A stretch of DNA of 64,000 nt, taken from positions 1-64,000 of the forward strand of contig NZ_BMPW01000015.1 in NCBI RefSeq assembly GCF_014647795.1. The letters run 5' to 3'. Numbering within the stretch: position 1 is the first letter of the stretch; every line of letters starts with the position of its first letter. Both the position numbers and the translations under genes were made by a program. The notes below the pieces were generated by a model that had not been told where the DNA came from, made no database searches, and worked only from the letters and a program-made list of their open reading frames with translations. This document shows, one piece after another, positions 35,626 through 43,735 of the stretch. This DNA comes from Actinoplanes campanulatus. GTDB lineage: Bacteria; Actinomycetota; Actinomycetes; Mycobacteriales; Micromonosporaceae.

Positions 35626-37041
35626 GTGACTTTGAGACAGATTCTGGTGGATGAGCTGAGCGTGGAGGTCGTGCAGACCTCGTCTCTGGGCGACCGCAGT
35701 TACCTGGCCCATGACGGGCAGGTCGCGATCGTCGTCGACCCGCAACGCGACATCGACCGGATCCTGGCCCTGGCTGCCCGGCTCGGCGTACGGATTACGC
35801 ATGTCGCCGAGACTCACCTGCACAACGACTACGTCTCCGGCGGCCTGGCCCTGGCGAAGCTGACCGGTGCCACGTATCTGGTCGCCGCCGACGACGAGGT
35901 GGGCTTCGAGCGCCGGCCGGTGGCCGACGGCGACGAGATCACCGTGTCCGGCCGGATGCGGCTGCGAATCGTGGCCACGCCCGGACACACCTTCCACCAC
36001 CTGTCGTACGTCCTCGACGGCGACGCCGGACCGGTCGGGGTGTTCACCGGCGGGTCGCTGCTGTTCGGCACCACCGGCCGCACCGACCTGCTCGGTCAGC
36101 AGCACGCCCACACCCTGGCCGAGCATCAGCACGCCTCGGTCCGGCGGCTGGCGGACCTGCTGCCCGACGGCGCGCAGGTGTGGCCCACCCACGGTTTCGG
36201 CAGCTTCTGCTCCGCGACGCAGTCGGACGCGCCGGAGTCGACCATCGGCCGGGAACGCACCGCGAACCCGGCGCTGCGGCTGGAGACCGACGACTTCGTA
36301 CGGGAAACACTGGCCGGCCTGGACGCGTATCCGGCGTACTACGCGCATATGGGCGCCCGCAACACCGCCGGCGCCGACCTGATCGACCTCACCCCGGTCG
36401 CCGCCGCCGACCCGGCCGAACTCGCGGCCCGGATCGCGGCCGGCGAATGGGTGGTCGACCTGCGCAACCGCAAGGCGTTCGCGCACCGGCACCTGACCGG
36501 CACCCTCAGCTTCGGCCTCGACGGTCCGATGTCCACCTGGCTGGCCTGGATGGCCCCGTGGGGCGCACCGATCACCCTGCTCGGCGACAACCCGGAACAG
36601 GTGGCCGACGCCCAGCGGGAACTGGCCCGGATCGGCATCGACCGGCCCGCCGCCGCGGCCATCGGCGAGCCCGAGCAGTGGGCCGGCAGCGACGACACCC
36701 GCCTCGCCCGGCTCACCACCGCCACCTTCGCCGACCTGGCCACCGCACGCGCCGGCACCCCGCCGCACGGCCTTCCCGAGGTGGATGTGCTGCTCGACGT
36801 GCGGATGAGCAACGAGTGGCGCGCCGACCACATCGACGGCGCGATCCACATCCCGCTGCCCGACCTGCCCGGGCGCCTCGCGGAGGTGCCCGGCGGCGCG
36901 GTCTGGGTGCACTGCGGTTCCGGCTATCGCGCCGCGGTCGCCACCAGCCTGCTGCAACGCGCCGGCCGGCAGGTCGTGCACATCGACGACGCCTATGCCG
37001 ACGCCGCCGACGCCGGCCTGGCCATCATCCCCGGACACTGA
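35626..37041 (+). CDS. CstB-like persulfide dioxygenase-rhodanese fusion
   Basis: A 471-residue cytoplasmic enzyme. Residues ~1-250 are a metallo-beta-lactamase-fold persulfide dioxygenase: THLHNDYVSGG, a TPGHTFHHLSYVL metal ligand, FTGGSLLFGTTGRTDL and WPTHGFGSFC. Two rhodanese domains follow. The first (~265-365) has no cysteine in its active loop (LLGDNPEQV) and is degenerate. The second (~380-470) has the catalytic Cys in VHCGSGYRA. As in CstB it should oxidise persulfide to sulfite and handle thiosulfate. GGAG lies seven bases before the GTG. It is preceded by a CstR-type operator and followed by rhodanese and exporter genes in one operon. Confidence 0.9.
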   Translation: MTLRQILVDELSVEVVQTSSLGDRSYLAHDGQVAIVVDPQRDIDRILALAARLGVRITHVAETHLHNDYVSGGLALAKLTGATYLVAADDEVGFERRPVADGDEITVSGRMRLRIVATPGHTFHHLSYVLDGDAGPVGVFTGGSLLFGTTGRTDLLGQQHAHTLAEHQHASVRRLADLLPDGAQVWPTHGFGSFCSATQSDAPESTIGRERTANPALRLETDDFVRETLAGLDAYPAYYAHMGARNTAGADLIDLTPVAAADPAELAARIAAGEWVVDLRNRKAFAHRHLTGTLSFGLDGPMSTWLAWMAPWGAPITLLGDNPEQVADAQRELARIGIDRPAAAAIGEPEQWAGSDDTRLARLTTATFADLATARAGTPPHGLPEVDVLLDVRMSNEWRADHIDGAIHIPLPDLPGRLAEVPGGAVWVHCGSGYRAAVATSLLQRAGRQVVHIDDAYADAADAGLAIIPGH

Positions 37042-37066
37042 AACAGAACAGGAGCACCGCACCCTC

Positions 37067-37639
37067 ATGACCACCCCGCCGACCGGCACCCCAGCCGCCC
37101 TCGACGTCCCCGCCCTGCACCACCTGATCACGACCGGCCACGCGCCCCGGCTCATCGACGTGCGCACCCCGGCCGAGTTCGAGACCGCGCACATCCCCGG
37201 CTCCTACAACGTGCCGCTGGACCTGCTGCGCGAGCACCGCGACGAACTGCGCAACCACCTCGACGAGCAGGTCGTGCTGGTCTGCCGCTCCGGGCAACGC
37301 GCCGTCCACGCCGAACAGGCCCTCGCCGGCGCCGGCCTGCCCAATCTGCGGGTGCTCACCGGCGGCATCACCGCCTGGCAGGCCGCCCACGCCCCGGTCA
37401 TCACCGGCACGCCGCGCTGGGACCTGGAACGGCAGGTCCGCCTCGTCGCCAGCGGCATCGTGCTGCTCGCCGTGCTCGCCAGCACGCTGGCCGAGCCGAT
37501 CAAATGGGTGGCCGCGTTCATCGGCGCCGGCCTGACCGTCGCGGCGCTGACCAACACCTGCGCGATGGGGATGATGCTGGCCAAGCTGCCCTACAACCGC
37601 GGCCCGCGCACCGACCTCGACAGGTCGTCACCGCACTGA
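37067..37639 (+). CDS. Membrane-anchored rhodanese with DUF2892-type tail
   Basis: A 190-residue protein. Residues ~10-110 are a rhodanese domain (PRLIDVRTPAEFETAHIPGSYNVPL) with the active-site Cys in VLVCRSGQRA. The C-terminal part has two transmembrane helices (LVASGIVLLAVLASTLAEPIKWVAAFIGAGLTVAALTN region) and a CAMGMMLAKLPYN ending, as in rhodanese-DUF2892 proteins of sulfur operons. It would bind sulfane sulfur at the inner face of the membrane. The ATG chosen follows the dioxygenase stop by 25 bases; longer in-frame starts overlap that gene. Confidence 0.85.
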   Translation: MTTPPTGTPAALDVPALHHLITTGHAPRLIDVRTPAEFETAHIPGSYNVPLDLLREHRDELRNHLDEQVVLVCRSGQRAVHAEQALAGAGLPNLRVLTGGITAWQAAHAPVITGTPRWDLERQVRLVASGIVLLAVLASTLAEPIKWVAAFIGAGLTVAALTNTCAMGMMLAKLPYNRGPRTDLDRSSPH

Positions 37640-37723
37640 CCGGCGATCGGCGGTAGGTCCTGTGCCTTGTCGACGCGCTCGCTTCCGGCCGACGCACGAG
37701 GGTCGGCCGGGCCGGGACCCGTC

Positions 37724-38503
37724 ATGATCGCCGCTGTCGGATTCGGGGCGCTCATCGGGATCCTGCTCGGCCTGCTCGGCGGCGGCGGCGGCTCGATCCT
37801 CGCCGTGCCCGCCCTGGTCTACGGTGCCGGACTCACCCTGGCCGCGGCCGTGCCCACCTCCCTGCTGGTGGTCGGTGTCTCCTCGGCCACCGCCATGCTC
37901 CCGCGCCTGCGGGCGGGGTTGGTGCAGTGGCGCATCGCCGCCATCGTCGGCGGCACCGGCGCCGCTGCGGCGTTCGCCGGCGCCGCCATCAACCGGCTGC
38001 TCGACCCGCGCCTGGTTCTGGCCGGGTTCGCCGTGCTGATGGCGGTCGCCGGGTGGCGGATGCTGAGCGGCGCCGACGACTCCGGCGGCGACTGCGCCCT
38101 GCCCGGCGGCGGCGTCAACTGGCGCGGCTGCCTCCCGAAGTCCATCGCCGCCGGCCTCGGCGTCGGCTTCCTCACCGGCCTGTTCGGCGTCGGCGGCGGC
38201 TTCCTCATCATCCCCGCCCTGGTCCTGCTGCTCGGCCTGAGCATGCTCGCCGCCGTCGCCACCTCGCTGGTCATCGTCGTGGTCAACTCGGCCGCCGGAT
38301 TCGCCGCGCACGCCGGGGACGCAGCCATCGACTACCGCATCACCGCGGCGTTCACCCTCGCCGCCATCACCGGCTCCCTGGCCGCCGGGCGGATCGCCGG
38401 CCGGCTGCCCACCCAGCGGCTGCAACGCGCCTTCGCCTGGCTCGTCTTCGCCATCGCCGCATTCGTCGCCGTCCAGGCGATCACCAACCCCGTCACGGCC
38501 TGA
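37724..38503 (+). CDS. TauE/SafE-family sulfite exporter
   Basis: A 259-residue polytopic membrane protein with about eight hydrophobic segments in two repeats. Each repeat begins with the glycine-rich signature of the family ([24 protein letters not shown] and [24 protein letters not shown]; parts of longer helices). Members export sulfite or organosulfonates, which fits a position after a persulfide dioxygenase that makes sulfite. The ATG at 37724 is used; an in-frame TTG at 37667 would add 19 residues. It is the last clear gene of the CstR regulon. Confidence 0.85.
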   Translation: MIAAVGFGALIGILLGLLGGGGGSILAVPALVYGAGLTLAAAVPTSLLVVGVSSATAMLPRLRAGLVQWRIAAIVGGTGAAAAFAGAAINRLLDPRLVLAGFAVLMAVAGWRMLSGADDSGGDCALPGGGVNWRGCLPKSIAAGLGVGFLTGLFGVGGGFLIIPALVLLLGLSMLAAVATSLVIVVVNSAAGFAAHAGDAAIDYRITAAFTLAAITGSLAAGRIAGRLPTQRLQRAFAWLVFAIAAFVAVQAITNPVTA

Positions 38504-38535
38504 CCGCATCAACACCTCATGGACGAGGTCCGGGC

Positions 38536-38676
38536 GTGCCGCGCGCCGTGTGGATCGGCTTCGCGCTCGTCTCCGGCGTGCTCGTCGGCGTCACCGCCGG
38601 GCTGCTGTCCGCCGGCGGCGCCACCATCGCGCTCGTCCTCGCCGTCGTGCGCTACGCCACGGGCGAAGGAGCATGA
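38536..38676 (+). CDS. Very small putative membrane protein after the sulfite exporter
   Basis: A 46-codon frame starting with GTG (GGACGAGG upstream) and encoding one hydrophobic stretch, AVWIGFALVSGVLVGVTAGL, then ATIALVLAVVRYATGEGA. Codon use is good for this genome. It resembles a membrane-spanning tail and could be an accessory subunit or a displaced exporter fragment. No family recognised. Confidence 0.35.
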   Translation: MPRAVWIGFALVSGVLVGVTAGLLSAGGATIALVLAVVRYATGEGA

Positions 38677-38830
38677 AACCCGAACCGCTCGTTGCGGCTG
38701 GTGACCCGCTTGAACTGCGGAAACACGCAGGCATACTATCGAACATGCGTTCGATTTGACCGCGGTGGGTTTGGCGGAGGTGGTCGGAATGGCGTCTCGC
38801 AGCACTCCTTGACGGTCGACCGGGAACTGG

Positions 38831-38870
38831 GACCTTTCCAGTTGGAAGGTCCTCGAACTGGTCGAGGACC
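38831..38870 (+). promoter_or_regulatory. Two tandem hairpins just before a small gene
   Basis: ACCTTTCC/GGAAGGT (one bulge) is followed by a perfect GGTCCTCGA-ACTGG-TCGAGGACC hairpin, ending nine bases before a strong AAGGAGG site. The placement suggests a leader structure that tunes translation of the 45-residue protein at 38887, or the terminator of an upstream transcript. Confidence 0.4.
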
Positions 38871-38886
38871 GGGAAGGAGGAAAACC

Positions 38887-39024
38887 GTGACGGGCGGCCC
38901 CGAGGGAAGCCGTCGATGGTGGCAGAACTGGGCGGCGGTGGCGGCGTTGATCAGCGCCTTCGCCGCTCTGCTAACCGCCATCGCGACACTCGCAGGTGTT
39001 CTGAATGGGAGCGGCCCCGCCTAG
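38887..39024 (+). CDS. 45-residue single-span membrane peptide
   Basis: A GTG-started frame with an excellent AAGGAGG site six bases upstream encodes a basic, tryptophan-containing N-terminus (GSRRWWQNW) and one transmembrane helix (AAVAALISAFAALLTAIATL). The strong ribosome binding site and structured leader argue that it is translated. Function unknown; a small toxin, a signalling peptide or a complex subunit are all possible. No homologue recognised. Confidence 0.5.
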   Translation: MTGGPEGSRRWWQNWAAVAALISAFAALLTAIATLAGVLNGSGPA

Positions 39025-39701
39025 CCGGACAGCTAGAACAGGGCCGCATGTGGTAGCTGGTCCGCCCTCATCGTTTGCCGCGTCGGGGGCGGGCCTTCTA
39101 CGTGTCGAGCGGGCGATGACCCGCTCGATCCCGATTTTCGACGGATACCTCGCCGAGACGCCGGTGACGTCGCGCTCTTGCCCGCGAGACTAACCGAGTC
39201 CGGCCGCTCCGCACCACACGTATGGCGATGGTCGACTTCGCTGCAGCAACACCTGAGCAGGGGGAACCCGTGATCAGACCGGCCACCCCCAGAGAAGGGA
39301 CGTTCTCGCGATGGCCGGGCAGATGGCGTACGCCGGGCGGACGTTGCGGGAGGACGAGTTCGCGGCGATCGCCGCGCTGCCGTGATACGACGCCCGACGC
39401 ACTCCTGCTCCCACGACCGCTTCGCTGGCCCGAAACTTCCGGTCGCGATCTCGGTCGAACGCCGGGCCGCGCTGGTGTACCGTTTCGGACTCGGCGGCAT
39501 CCGACTGGCCACCAGGCCGCCGAGGTGGTGCTCCGCGGCTGCACCGCGATTCTCGACGACCTGGACCGAGAGCCGGTGATCCGCGGGCCGCCCCGCGAGA
39601 AGACATTGACATTCATCGAATGTTAACCCTAGCCTTCGGTCGAAGTTCCGGATGTTTACCGAAACTTTCGAAACGTCTTCTTGCTCGGAGGAGGACCGCA
39701 G
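39025..39701. other. Long non-coding region with a possible decayed gene
   Basis: No frame here looks functional. Around 39311 an ATG begins MAGQMAYAGRTLREDEFAAIAALP then a stop, and later patches in other frames (QAAEVVLRGCTAILDDLDRE) look gene-like, so 39311-39610 may be a decayed small gene. The stretch just before 39702 holds the promoter and GGAGGA site of the DUF4956 gene. Confidence 0.4.
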
Positions 39702-40301
39702 ATGTCCGAATTAGCCCTACTCGGGGCCGAACTTGTGGCCGTCACCGTGCTGGTGTTCGGGCTCTACTTCCCGCGGCACCGGCGCCGCGACCTGGTGGTG
39801 GCCTACTTCGCCGTCAACATCGGGGTGCTCGCCGTGGCCGACGCGCTGCGCACCAGCGGCGCCGGGGCGGGCCTCGGGCTGGGGTTCGCGCTGTTCGGCG
39901 TGCTCTCCATCATCCGGCTGCGGTCCACCGAGCTGGACCAGCACGAGGTCGCCTACTTCTTCTCGGCGCTCGCGCTGGGTCTGCTGGGCGCCCTGGAGAC
40001 CAGCTCGATCTGGCGCAACATCGCGCTGATGGGCCTGATCCTCGTGGTGCTGGCGATCGTCGACAACCGGTGGGTGCTGGGCCGTTACCGCCAGCAGATC
40101 ATCGTCCTCGACTCGATCGTGACCAATGAGGACGAGCTGATCCGCCGGCTCGAGGACCTGCTCGGCGCCAAGGTCTACTCCGGCCGGCTGCTGCGGGTCG
40201 ACCTGATCAACGACTCCACCGTGGTCGACGTCCGGTACGCCGGCCGGCCCGGCAAGCTGATCGCCCCGGTCAGCCCGCCGACCTACGCGGGGCAACGATG
40301 A
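39702..40301 (+). CDS. DUF4956 membrane protein
   Basis: A 199-residue membrane protein with about four transmembrane helices in the first 125 residues (LLGAELVAVTVLVFGLYF, VVAYFAVNIGVLAVADAL, VLSIIRLRS, NIALMGLILVVLAIVDN), then a cytoplasmic ferredoxin-like tail (QQIIVLDSIVTNEDELIRRLEDLL). The FGVLSIIRLRSTELDQHEVAYFF block is diagnostic of DUF4956. GGAGGA precedes the ATG at 39702. It overlaps the VTC gene by 4 bases. DUF4956, VTC and CotH genes travel together in many actinobacteria; the shared function is unknown, possibly polyphosphate or surface phosphorylation. Confidence 0.88.
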   Translation: MSELALLGAELVAVTVLVFGLYFPRHRRRDLVVAYFAVNIGVLAVADALRTSGAGAGLGLGFALFGVLSIIRLRSTELDQHEVAYFFSALALGLLGALETSSIWRNIALMGLILVVLAIVDNRWVLGRYRQQIIVLDSIVTNEDELIRRLEDLLGAKVYSGRLLRVDLINDSTVVDVRYAGRPGKLIAPVSPPTYAGQR

Positions 40302-41083
40302 CCGCGGCCGTCGCGTTCGACACGCTGGGCGCGTTGCCCGCCGTCAGCCTGGCCGAGATGGATCAGCGGGCCGCACTGCAGTGCCGGTTCGACCGCAAGT
40401 ACCTCCTGCCGGCCGGCGGGGCGCGCCGGCTGCTCGCCGAGCTCGCGCCGGTGGCCCGGGTACTGGAGATCGACGGGATCCGCCACTTCACCTACGAGTC
40501 GCTCTACCTCGACACTCCCGATCTGGTCAGCTACCTGCGAACCGCGTACCGGCATCGGCGCCGTTTCAAGATCAGGACCCGGACATACGTGGACTCCGGC
40601 TCCTGCTGGCTGGAGGCGAAGGTGCCCGGCCCGCGCGGCAGCACGGTCAAGTACCGGGCGCCGCACGTGCCCGGGCAGCCGCACCCGACCGAAACCGGGC
40701 TCGCCTTCCTCGACGAGGTCTTCGCCCGGCACGGCCTGTCGCCCGCCGACCGGGCCGGCCTCACCCCCGTGCTGCGCACCGCCTATCTGCGGTTCGCGCT
40801 GCTCATGCCGGGCGACAGCCGGGTCACCGTGGACACCGATCTGCGCTGGATCGCCGACGGCCGCGAGCTGCGGCTGCCCGGCGTCGCGATCGTGGAGACG
40901 AAGACCGGCTCGACCGCCGCCGAGGCTGACCGCCGGCTGTGGCGCCGCGGCCATCGTCCCGTCGCCATCTCCAAGTACGCCACCGGCCTCGCCGCGCTCC
41001 GCGCCGACCTGCCGGCGGCGCCGTGGCGCCGGGTCCTCCGACAGCACTTCACCCTCAGCAGAGAGGACCTGCTCCATGGGTAG
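40298..41083 (+). CDS. VTC-domain (polyphosphate polymerase-like) protein
   Basis: A 261-residue soluble protein of the VTC family. The triphosphate-tunnel pattern of paired basic and acidic residues is visible: CRFDRKYLLP, YESLYLDTPD, RRRFKIRTRTYVDSG, WLEAKVPG, LRFALLMPGDSRVTVDTDLRW and VAIVETKTG, ending ISKYATGLA. Yeast Vtc4 of this fold makes polyphosphate from ATP; bacterial homologues next to CotH kinases are not characterised in detail. The lysine and glutamate residues of the tunnel are retained. It overlaps genes on both sides, so DUF4956-VTC-CotH are one transcript. Confidence 0.87.
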   Translation: MTAAVAFDTLGALPAVSLAEMDQRAALQCRFDRKYLLPAGGARRLLAELAPVARVLEIDGIRHFTYESLYLDTPDLVSYLRTAYRHRRRFKIRTRTYVDSGSCWLEAKVPGPRGSTVKYRAPHVPGQPHPTETGLAFLDEVFARHGLSPADRAGLTPVLRTAYLRFALLMPGDSRVTVDTDLRWIADGRELRLPGVAIVETKTGSTAAEADRRLWRRGHRPVAISKYATGLAALRADLPAAPWRRVLRQHFTLSREDLLHG

Positions 41084-43040
41084 GCACACGATCCGGACCG
41101 TCACCCTGGTCATCCTGGCGATGCTGCTCACCACGGCCGGCGTCCCGGCCGCGGCGGCCGCCGACGAGCTCGCCGGGGACATCACGTTCTCGGTGCCCAG
41201 CGGCACCTTCCAGGGCTCGGTGTCGGTGACGCTGGGCACCGCGATCGCCGGTGCGGAAATCCGCTACACCACTGACGGCACCCGGCCGGCGACCGCCTCG
41301 GCGGTCTACCCCGGCCGGCCGCTGACCCTGACCGGCACCACCCAACTGCGGGCGCAGGCCTTCCTGAACGGCGCGGCCACCGGCGCCCCGGGCACCGCGC
41401 TCTACGTGGCTCGCGCCGTGGACACCCAGCACGACCTGCCGCTGCTGCTGATCGACAACTACGGCAAGGGCAAGCCGGGCCGCGACTACATGGACGCCGC
41501 CGCGATGGTCTTCGACACCACGGCCGGCCGGACCTCCTTGTCCGCCGCACCGGCCGTCGCCACCCGCACCGGCATCCACCTGCGCGGCCAGTCGTCGGCC
41601 ATGTTCGAGAAGGCGCCCTACCGGCTCGAGTTCCGGGACGACGCCGACGACGACGCCGACCACCCGGTGCTCGGCATGCCGGCCGACTCGGACTGGGTGC
41701 TGCGCGGGCCGTTCAGCGACAAGTCGCTGATCCGCGAGGCCCTGGTCTACGACCTCGGCCGGGAGATGGGCCTGGCGACGCCGCGCTACCGCTTCGTCGA
41801 GCTCTACCTGAACACCGACTCCACGCCGGTGGCGGCCGCCGACTACCAGGGCGTCTACATGCTGGTCGAGACGATCAAGAACAGCAAGGACCGGCTCGAC
41901 CTCAAGCAGCTCGAGGAGGAGGACACCACGCTGCCGAAGATCGCCGGCGGCTACATCTTCAAGTTCGAGTGGCTGGCCGCCGAGGAACCCACGCTCACCT
42001 GCACCGGCGCCGCCGCGACCTGCTGGAACTTCCTCGAGGTCGAGGATCCGTCCCCGCTGAACACTTCTCAGCGTGCCTGGCTGACGCAGTACCTCCAGCA
42101 GTTCCACGACATGCTGCACAGCCCGCGGCTCACCGACCCGCAGACCGGCTACCGGACCTGGATCGACGTCGGTTCCTGGGTCGACCTGATCATCCTCAAC
42201 GAGCTCAGCCGGGAGATGGACTCCTATCTGCGCAGCACCTACTTCTACAAGGACCGGGAAGGCCCGATCGTGGCCGGGCCGCTGTGGGACTACGACCTGA
42301 CCTTCGGCGTCGGCGGCTTCTTCGGCAACGAGCAGACCGCCGGCTGGCAGTACCAGCAGACCCGGAGCCCGCAGGCCAACGACTGGTTCCAGATCCTGCT
42401 CGCCGACCCGGCGTTCCAGAACGACCTCAAGACCCGGTGGCAGTCGTTGCGCCGCGGCCTGCTCGCCACCACCTCGCTGACCAGCCGGGTGGACGCGCTG
42501 GCCGCGCCGCTGACCGCCGCCGCCCAGCGCAACTTCCAGCGCTGGCCGAACCTGGGCAGCCGGATGGTCGGGCCGTTCATCACCGACACCACGCCGAGCT
42601 GGGCCGGTCAAGTGCAGGTGATGCGCACCTGGATGACCCAGCGCGCGGCCTGGCTGGACGGCTCGTCGGCGTGGGGCGGTGCCACCACCTCGCCGTCACC
42701 GTCGGCCTCGGCCTCCACACCGCCGCCCGGAGGTGGGTGCACCGCGACCTATACGCAGGTCGGGCAGTGGACCGGCGGCTTCCAGGGCGAGGTCCGGGTG
42801 ACCGCCGGAACGAGGAGGATCAACGGCTGGACCGTCACGCTGTCCTTCGCGAACGGCCAGCGGGTCAGCCAGGTCTGGAACGGGACGATGAGCACCGGCG
42901 AGACGGGGGTGGCTGTCCGCAACGCCGCTTACAACGGTGGCCTGGACGCCGGGGCGACCACGACCTTCGGTCTGCTCGGCTCCTGGAGCGGCAGCAACAC
43001 CCCACCAGCGGTCACGTGCGCCGCCGGTAGCGTTGGGTGA
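41076..43040 (+). CDS. Secreted CotH-kinase-like protein with CBM2
   Basis: A 654-residue exported protein. The signal peptide (VTLVILAMLLTTAGVPAAAAA) is followed by a chitobiase/beta-hexosaminidase-type C-terminal-like domain (FSVPSGTFQGSVSVTL, IRYTTDGTRPA; ~35-110). The CotH kinase fold (~120-530) shows IHLRGQSSAMFEKAPYRLEF, WVLRGPFSDKSLIREAL, DYQGVYMLVETIK and PLWDYDLTFG. A Ser/Pro/Thr linker leads to a C-terminal family 2 carbohydrate-binding module (~566-650: CTATYTQVGQWTGGFQ, INGWTVTLSF, NAAYNG). It may phosphorylate or bind wall or cellulose-associated targets outside the cell. Confidence 0.88.
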   Translation: MGRHTIRTVTLVILAMLLTTAGVPAAAAADELAGDITFSVPSGTFQGSVSVTLGTAIAGAEIRYTTDGTRPATASAVYPGRPLTLTGTTQLRAQAFLNGAATGAPGTALYVARAVDTQHDLPLLLIDNYGKGKPGRDYMDAAAMVFDTTAGRTSLSAAPAVATRTGIHLRGQSSAMFEKAPYRLEFRDDADDDADHPVLGMPADSDWVLRGPFSDKSLIREALVYDLGREMGLATPRYRFVELYLNTDSTPVAAADYQGVYMLVETIKNSKDRLDLKQLEEEDTTLPKIAGGYIFKFEWLAAEEPTLTCTGAAATCWNFLEVEDPSPLNTSQRAWLTQYLQQFHDMLHSPRLTDPQTGYRTWIDVGSWVDLIILNELSREMDSYLRSTYFYKDREGPIVAGPLWDYDLTFGVGGFFGNEQTAGWQYQQTRSPQANDWFQILLADPAFQNDLKTRWQSLRRGLLATTSLTSRVDALAAPLTAAAQRNFQRWPNLGSRMVGPFITDTTPSWAGQVQVMRTWMTQRAAWLDGSSAWGGATTSPSPSASASTPPPGGGCTATYTQVGQWTGGFQGEVRVTAGTRRINGWTVTLSFANGQRVSQVWNGTMSTGETGVAVRNAAYNGGLDAGATTTFGLLGSWSGSNTPPAVTCAAGSVG

Positions 43041-43058
43041 TCCCGCTCGGACACGTCG

Positions 43059-43101
43059 AACCCCACCAGGCATCAGGTTTCACGTGATGCCTGGTGGGGT
43101 T
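43059..43101. terminator. Strong terminator after the CotH operon
   Basis: A perfect 17-bp stem (AACCCCACCAGGCATCA with its complement) around a 9-base loop, 19 bases past the CotH stop. Confidence 0.85.
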
Positions 43102-43180
43102 CTGTGCGTTACGCCGATCCACGTCCCGACATGGCCGGTCCGTCAGTAGAACGGTGAATCGGGTAGACGTTAGGAGCGCC

Positions 43181-43735
43181 GTGAGCATATTCAGGGTGGG
43201 GCAGGTGGCCGCGAATCACACCCCGCGCCGCACCAGATCCGCGACCGTCGACCGGCAGCCGGGCGCGACGCCCGTCATCAACGCGAGCAGCATCACCGAC
43301 CTGGGCAAGGCCTGCCTCGTCTACATCCCCACCGAGATCGTCACGCTCTATGTGGTCGGCACATCGGCGCTGAACACCCCGGGGTCGCCGCCGGCCGGTG
43401 GCCAGTGGCTGCTGATGATCGTTTTCCTGGCGCTGACCCCGATCGCGGTCTGGGTCAGCTGGCTGGCCGGGCTACGGGCGCAGCGCAAGGACCGGCCGCG
43501 GCGCGTCGCCGAGTGGCCATGGGTGTCGATCCTGCTCGCCACTCTCGCCTTCGCGATCTGGGCGTTCACCCTGCCCGGCACCCCGTACGAGACGGTTTCC
43601 TGGTATAGGCCACAGGTCGGCAGTGTGGTCCTCGTGGTCGGCACCATCGTCATCGGCTACATCGGCGCCGTCTTCGAATCGCCGAAGCCGCCACTGCTCG
43701 GTGAGCCCGACGGGCAGAGCCGACAGGCGGGCTGA
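43181..43735 (+). CDS. Membrane protein paired with a CHAT protease
   Basis: A 184-residue protein with an N-terminal cytoplasmic part and three to four transmembrane segments (KACLVYIPTEIVTLYVVGTS, WLLMIVFLALTPIAVWVSWL, WVSILLATLAFAIWAF, SVVLVVGTIVIGYIGAVF). No known family recognised. The GTG at 43181 is preferred over longer forms because AGGAGC lies five bases before it and the upstream frame crosses the terminator. Its stop overlaps the CHAT start (TGATG), so the pair is translationally coupled and probably works together. Confidence 0.65.
   Translation: MSIFRVGQVAANHTPRRTRSATVDRQPGATPVINASSITDLGKACLVYIPTEIVTLYVVGTSALNTPGSPPAGGQWLLMIVFLALTPIAVWVSWLAGLRAQRKDRPRRVAEWPWVSILLATLAFAIWAFTLPGTPYETVSWYRPQVGSVVLVVGTIVIGYIGAVFESPKPPLLGEPDGQSRQAG

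Noticed and set aside
39098-39616. Minus-strand frame of 172 codons in the gap before DUF4956
   Set aside because: Composition is Arg/Ser/Pro-rich, no ribosome binding site, no domain; plus-strand patches suggest a decayed gene instead.
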